From NCBI GenBank assembly GCA_013339895.1, contig JABACO010000020.1, positions 6,039,029 to 6,103,028 of the forward strand: 64,000 nucleotides of DNA. The letters are read 5' to 3'. Numbering within the stretch: the stretch's first letter is position 1; each line of letters begins with the position of its first letter. Positions 57,689-64,000 of the stretch are shown here, one piece after another. A model generated the notes under the pieces. That model saw only the letters and a list, made by a program, of their open reading frames with translations, was not told where the DNA came from and searched no databases. The translations under genes and the position numbers were made by a program. The DNA comes from Ephydatia muelleri. Its lineage: Eukaryota > Porifera > Demospongiae > Spongillida > Spongillidae.

Positions 57689-60600
57689 TCAACAGTACTT
57701 CGTTGCTAGAGTATCTGCCAAATGGTTTTCACCAACAGCTGGTTGTTTAAGGGCATCAATAATGGTTTTCCACAAGTAGGCACAAGATGGAGACAACTTC
57801 CTCCACTCCATGAACACATGTTCAAAGCAAATTTGATCTGACTGGGGTCTCCATCCATTCTGATTCTGGATACTATCCAGTGCACTTGGAGATATCTGTA
57901 ACTGTATACCAACACCTCTCCATTTTGAAGGAATCTTAGCAGCAACATCATTCATGAGGTCTTTCAGTAGTGGACCTTGACTTGAACCACCTAAAGAAAA
58001 GATCATTACATATGTGCAATATCACATATCTATACACGTTCTATTTCACCAGACAAATGATCGTATACGTACATGTAATATCACAGATCTGCATTTTGTA
58101 TTTTTCTTACTGTTTGTGGGGCTTTCACTCAGGTCTCCGTCTAGTCTGATTCTCTTAGAGCTTAGAGTATGATCATTCTCCTGCATTGGTCTCTTTGTGC
58201 TTGCGTTAGCTAGTAAAAATATTACAAGGTAGAAGAAATAATTAGAGTTCAGCACATTTTGCATACTTACTGTTCAACCACACCAACTGACATCCATTCA
58301 GATCTCCTTGTTGTCTCTCTATTATTGTACATCTCCATTTGTATACATGTCCTATACTAGTTAATGAACAAGTCACAACAGCCACATGAGGTGGGTCGAC
58401 ACTACAACGTGTTCCTGGACATGCAAAACCATCTTCAAAGTCCACATCTGAATAATTCAGGGCTGCACATGCACTTAGGATGCCATTGTGGATACATTCT
58501 TTGATCTCTCTGCATTGATCAATAGAAGCACCATCAACATGGACTTCAAAATATGATAAATTATCTGTAAGGGTCACGATTCCAGGACATTTCATGACAA
58601 GCATGATGCAGTTTCTGTACAAACAACTAGGCTTTCTTCGGTCCATGCAAACCTTCCAACCATATGGGTTCTTAGATGAAATAAGATACGCCACAAGACC
58701 ACAGAACACTCCAGTTGGAGCACACCCTCGTTTGAAGTGAATTGCTAAGGCACTTATTTGATCACATTTTGGGCAATACGTCACGGTTTCTTTAGGTTCC
58801 AGATGAGGCAGCAAGGATGGCATCAGATAATCCTTATCATTTACAGCAGAGATCACAGAACGATTGACTAGAATAGACACAAATTCTTTGGAAGAAAACT
58901 GCCCCTCCACAAACAGATTACCAAAAAAGCTATCCAAAAGCTCCACAGATATCAATGCATGATTGATGAATAACCTTAAAATGTTCGCATCAACCAGCTG
59001 CAGTGCACATTCATCAGAGTGAGTCTTCAGCTTGTAATAAAACTGTACAAGCTTGCTAACCTTTGAAAGAATCACTTGAGGGTCACAAAACACAGTCTGT
59101 GGTAGGACCTCCGGGTAGTACAAGAACATATTGTGGTGAACAAGATGATGCAGGGCTGCAGAGAACACCTCTCCCTGAATGTGCAACTTTTTGGCACACT
59201 CTTGACATTCTGAAAGAGTCAGGATGCCTCCATGTGATGACTTCCGTAGAAGGACCTCTAGTCCAAACCATGCAATGGGCATTTTTTTCACTCTTGACAA
59301 AGCGTCCTGACTAATGCCATTCTGAAGTACTTTGGCTACCATCTTATCTTCCTCTGTAGGAACTTTACAATTCAGTGGAATTATTGCCTTAGCCAATGAC
59401 TGCACTAAACGAAATGCACGGAAATTGTTTGGATCAAATAGTAAGTCTAGTTTTCTGTTCTTCTCTTCTATTGACTCAGAGCAAGTGTGCTCCGTGTCTC
59501 GATGGGTTCCTACTGTTATAATCATAGGCTTACTGTCCTTATCCTGAGAATAAATAGCTCCAAGACAGCGGTGCAATATCTGCTCATGAGAGAGAGGTGA
59601 TTGGTATGCCTTACCAATAGGTTTGCCATCTGATCCATAGTACTCAATGGTGGGATAGTGGGATAGTGTTTCTGACAGATTTAACACAAACACAGTAACT
59701 GAAGTGTTTTGAACAAACAGTGGAAGGATTTCATGGTATTCAGATTGGCCTCCACTGTCTATGAACTGAATCCATTTCACATCAAGTACTTTCTTCTCAT
59801 CTACACAATTTACATGCTTAAATGGCACTGACTGAGAATGTTTAGAAAAAGCACTCACCTGAAGATCGATTGATGCTGTCAATAAACTCTTTCTCTAGAG
59901 ACCCTACAATTGATTCCCTATCTTAAATATCGCTACTTTCACCTTCATCCACATGACTAGAGTCTTGAGTGTCTCCTTCCATGCCAAATGATATGGAATG
60001 AACATCTATTTTTGGAAGATCTTGGACTACATCAACCAGTGATGAAGTCATTTTGATCTTATCTTTCTTTTTCAAGGTCTCTGCAGCAATGCGTATCAAG
60101 GTTTCGTCATTTTCAACAATGAACCAGTCCTCTCCATCTTGTCCAAACAAAGAGAATGAAACAGCTCTAACAGGGTTCTCTGCCACTCCAGTACTCACAC
60201 GTAGCCCTGGAGGGTCCTTTTTAAGTAGCAAATGTTTTAGATGAGTCTTGCCAACACCAGCAGCTCCAACAATTAGACACTTGGTCACAGATGTTTCCAC
60301 ATATCCTTTTTTCATAGCTTGTTCATACACACTTTTAGCTAAAAATAATAATAATTAAAAAAAAAAAAAAAAACATGAGTGCATAGAAGCTAAAATAAAA
60401 CAGCAATGTCAACAGTACCTTCTGTAAGTGTGGGATCTTGTGATTCAGACTATTAAGTGGGAGAAAAAAATACACAGCTAATTAGAAAGAAGCAGCAAAT
60501 AATTAGTATGATTAGATTTACAAAAAGACAAAACATGTTTGATCATGTAGGTAAAAACACAACACTCTAGTTGACAGCATTTCTAGAAGCTGCATTCGAT

Positions 60601-63600
60601 AGGCACAGCCCAAACAGTCCCAAATATGGAACGGGAAGGATCATAATACCTGTGCTATTGATAGAGTTCTGCATGATTAATGTCACAATGTGTTCCAATG
60701 TTTTGTGGCAAATTAGCTAAATTGTATTGCAATTTATAATGCAAAATAGTACTGACTACGCATGCATGCACAGTGTGTATGTGTATCTGTGTTTCATGCT
60801 TATGTGTGTGCTTGTACACATTCTTGATTTGTATGCTTTCGCATTATGAACTTATTTGAGCAAGCATTGATTGACCTAGATAACATACACCCTGCACAAC
60901 ACTGCATGTACATATATGTATATGTGGTGCTCACTGACAGTGAAATGATTCAAGAACTCCAGAAAAGCAGGCGAACTGTTATATGTGGTACAGAAAGGCT
61001 TCAAATGCTAATCTTTATTGAAATTTAAATGAGAGCATTATTGGGTGCTCAGCGGGTACATGACTGTCTAGTTGAATGCATACTTCAGCTTTTTTGTAGT
61101 ACATAATGGTTGATTTGTTAAAGGCCTTGGCCATAGAGGACAAGGTTAATGCTATTTGGAACATTTAGAATATGGGAACCTATTACATTTCAAACATGCA
61201 GAGCCAAAATGTCACAATAACAAACACCATCCCATGAAAAATATTGCAATACTATATTAATAAATTGCATCTCAATGCTGCAAAATAAATTGTGGGTGAT
61301 TTATTTCAATTGAATCAAACTACCCAGTACCTAAGAACAACTTTGTGGTTCAAACTGCAAGCCACAGTTTATTACATTACTTGTATACGCAGAAAACCAA
61401 ATTCTAGCTGTGCAACAATGAAATGATTCTACTACATGTATTAATTATATACGTATACCGGTCATTGTGCCCCATTAATTTGAACAACCTCGTACCATCT
61501 GAGCTACACTGCAAAAAAAACAGGAGTGACTGAGTGCTACGTTTGCTTTTTGGAGTGATAAACACTCCATAAAGCTAATATAGCACTCCTGATCACTCTA
61601 GTGTATACTTACTACTCGCACTGCTCCTTTACAAAGAAGCCACAGGCATTGACCTTGATGTGTGATGGCTACATACTTTTCTGACAATTGCTTTTATGCA
61701 ATATTTAGTGTTTTGAGAGACCCACAGTGCTACAGATGATAATACAAATTAAATGATTGAATGAATATCAGTAAAGAAGAAAATCCTTACGAGAGAATCA
61801 GTAATAATAATTCATACGTGACAGTATAATGTATAGTGCATCACAACAATCACACTCACACGTTTACCTCGGTACTACCATCAGGATGTACATGTAAGTG
61901 TTCAGTACTAAAGAAAGAAAGATACATACTTATAACAATTTGTACCACAGTATCAATTGCCGAAGTACTGTAGCATGTAAGAAATCTATTTTTTATGGAG
62001 CTAAAGCTAATTCTGACAGTGAATATCAGCAAGTTGCTAACTTGAGCTACAAGACATTTCAGAGTTCATTTGTACAGAAAAATATCTACTGATGCACCGT
62101 TATTGATGTTATATCCCGAAGTTGCTCCGGTGACTCTTGAATACCACAGTGCACTTCAAAGCCAATTGGATTATTATAAGACAATCATAGTGTATTCAGA
62201 CTGACAACACATTACAGAATATGAGAAATTTAAATACAAGTAGTAACTAAATCATTACTGCCTCACCTTATAGGTAAAGGACTAGCTGACTTTTTCATAC
62301 TTGGAGTCTGAGATAAAATTTCTGATAAGCCTGAAATTTAAAATTGATCAGTAACACTCATGATGCTTATTTAAAATCACTATTCCCCACCTTTGGCTTC
62401 CATTTTCAATACTCGCTGATTCTTACCATCTATCACCAACAGCCCCCCTGATGACAACAACAAAGAATCAGCAAATGAACACTCAAACGGCAAGTTTCCA
62501 ACACACTGCCATTTCTTATCAACAAGATGAAATGCACAGATGGTGGAGGTGACTTTGTGAGATTGGTCCTCTCCTCCGATTGCAAGGAGAATGCCATCAA
62601 CCACGCATACAGATGAATACCAGAAGGGAACGTCTGGTAATTTTCTCCATGCTGATGAGCTGGTAGGGGGACTGCGGTATTTTGTTTTCTGTGAGAAAGT
62701 AACCGCACATTGTATCAATGCCACATTTTTACTAACATTAATACATAGTAAAGGAAATTTTGAATTGCTGAAATGCAATCATTTTGTTCTGGCTAGAGAT
62801 CTGCACTTTGAGATCTTTGCATAACAAAATCTCGTTCAATAGACAGAATGTAAAAATTATCAATTGAAGTCCATGGACAAACAAGACACTTGATACAAAC
62901 AAGTGTGAAATGGCCATAAGACAATCCAACGATAAGAAAAATCCCGATCCAATGATAAGATAAAAAGCCAATAACCTCAGATCGTAAATGGATCAACAGC
63001 CAATCCGTTAATACATATGCGACGAAAACCGGTCATCCTGCAAATTGCTGATGGGTGATAGACAAGACTTCTGTACAAGGACAATGCATAGTGCACTCAA
63101 TTCTGTTATGCAAGTGCACTTTTTGTAGATGCAGTCTTTAAAATATTAATGCCTTTATACTAATCACACTTCCCTTCTCACAGTATAGATCATATTATTA
63201 CGGGTAACATATTACATCCAATCACCGTTTGCATGTATGCCATTATATAGCAGTCCCCATACATACACATCAGCCTACATGTATATATCAAGAGTAGAGT
63301 GAACATGGAATAGATAAACGATTACCACAAGCAAGCCTTGAAGTTGATGCATATGGACATTTGCACGAAGAGACAGTGGGCAGCGAAAATACACAATGCC
63401 TTGCTCACCAGCTCACTAATAGAGGATGACCACACAGAGTGGCCCATTTCATCGCCTCCCAATACGAATACTTCACCATCGTAGACAACTGCAGACATGT
63501 CGTAACATCTCTGAGGTAATGATGGTCCAAAGAACCAGGTCTGTGTCTCGCCATCAAACCACTGCACAACATCCATACTACGGCGACCATCACCAACCCC

Positions 63601-63972
63601 TCCCATTACCACCAGACCATCTACACCATCATTAACAACACATGATCCACGACACCCTATCAACATGTCCGTCATAGGTGTCCACTTTTCTCCATCCCAC
63701 AAACCTACATTTTTACTGCTAATACTAAGTAAACTACCACCAACAGCCACTAACCTTTCTTTCCACACACTAAGGCTTGCTCTAAACATTACATCAGTAA
63801 CTTTACTCCATTCACCTGCCTCGTTTAATGTGAACACTGCCCTGTTACGATCTCCTATTGCAAACATAGCTCTTCCCTTCACATCCACTAGCCCCCCACC
63901 ATGCCACACAGCACGTCCACCTGGTTCAGGTAGTTTAGAGCATGTTTGAAAAGTGAAACATGCTTCTCTGAT
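57689..63972 (-). CDS. Kelch - P-loop GTPase - COR-like - Death domain protein (5' end outside)
   Basis: Exons join in phase: 63972-63409, 62688-62391, 62330-62267, 61907-61868, 60449-60419, 60339-59865 (containing a stop or a 39-nt intron), ~59806-58272, ~58217-58105 and ~57990-57689. The first two encode several Kelch-type repeats (VVYDGEVFVLGG, VVNDGVDGLVVMGG, VVDGILLAIGGE). Next comes a P-loop GTPase with G1 CLIVGAAGVGKTHLKHLL, G3 FIDSGGQSEYHEILP and G4 TVGTHRDT. A long COR-like region with winged-helix character follows (HLVHHNMFLYYPEVLPQTVF). The C-terminus is a Death domain (WRGVGIQLQISPSALDSIQN, WRKLSP, LWKTIIDAL). GTPase-COR-Death proteins (DAPK1-like ROCO relatives) act in signalling and cell death. 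Adding Kelch repeats suggests a sensor or scaffold; that is inference. The acceptor at 63973 shows that more exons lie upstream. Confidence 0.85.
61505..61612. repeat. Small foldback in an intron of the Kelch-GTPase gene
   Basis: caggagtgactgagtgct and its approximate inverse agcactcctgatcactc flank a perfect inner hairpin ggagtg-ataaa-cactcc. It is about 100 bases long and probably a small MITE remnant. Confidence 0.5.
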
Positions 63973-64000
63973 CTGCATGAAAAAAAATATTAATGGTTAT

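Noticed and set aside
1-64000. tRNA and rRNA genes
   Set aside because: No segment with a convincing tRNA B box plus acceptor stem or an rRNA gene was seen by eye; the short rRNA matches are antisense guides in snoRNAs.

Overview
The window is nuclear DNA of an invertebrate animal. Genes are intron-rich with GT-AG splice sites, intergenic distances are short, and CA/GT microsatellites, long G or C runs and small inverted-repeat transposons are common. The gene content (MARF1-like, sphingosine kinase, MitoPLD, UBC9, URB1) is metazoan. A Kelch-GTPase-COR-Death protein and a Helitron with basic PEKKKASVRDTY-type repeats fit a sponge or another early-branching marine animal, but the sequence alone does not fix the species.

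Layout, left to right. (1) 0.9-9.1 kb, minus: a MARF1-like RNase gene (RRM, CCCH fingers, NYN nuclease, second RRM) whose 3' end lies outside the window. (2) 9.3-9.7 kb, plus: a two-exon Pkr1-like membrane protein. (3) 10.0-28.0 kb, minus: a sphingosine kinase gene with an 11.7-kb intron that holds a nearly complete but frameshifted Helitron in the opposite direction (about 13.5-21.6 kb) and a 300-bp foldback. (4) 28.4-29.0 kb, plus: a PLD6/MitoPLD-like gene. (5) 29.3-31.6 kb, minus: a complete seven-exon UBC9 gene (158 aa). (6) 32.4-34.9 kb, plus: an eight-exon gene joining an FBXL4-type N-terminal domain to a BTB domain. (7) 35.5-49.2 kb, minus: URB1 (ribosome biogenesis), about 31 exons, with one C/D-type and one H/ACA-type snoRNA candidate in its introns. 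(8) 49.6-53.7 kb, minus: a spliced gene with no conserved protein, whose introns carry seven C/D-like and two H/ACA-like snoRNAs, almost one per intron. I read it as a snoRNA host gene. (9) 54-57 kb: weak or unidentified coding pieces and transposon remnants. (10) 57.7-64.0 kb, minus: a Kelch, P-loop GTPase, COR-like, Death-domain gene whose 5' end is beyond the window.

Exon phases were checked by hand for the main genes and agree at nearly every junction. Points that do not fit are stated: a +1 frameshift in sphingosine kinase, an unmatched junction in URB1, and a 39-nt possible intron containing an in-frame stop in the Kelch-GTPase gene. A common thread is RNA and ribosome metabolism: URB1 and the snoRNA gene lie side by side on one strand and share two snoRNA families, and several snoRNA antisense stretches match conserved rRNA cores. 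MARF1 and PLD6 both belong to families known from germline RNA and transposon control. No database search or folding program was run; family names come from recognising the translated exons.
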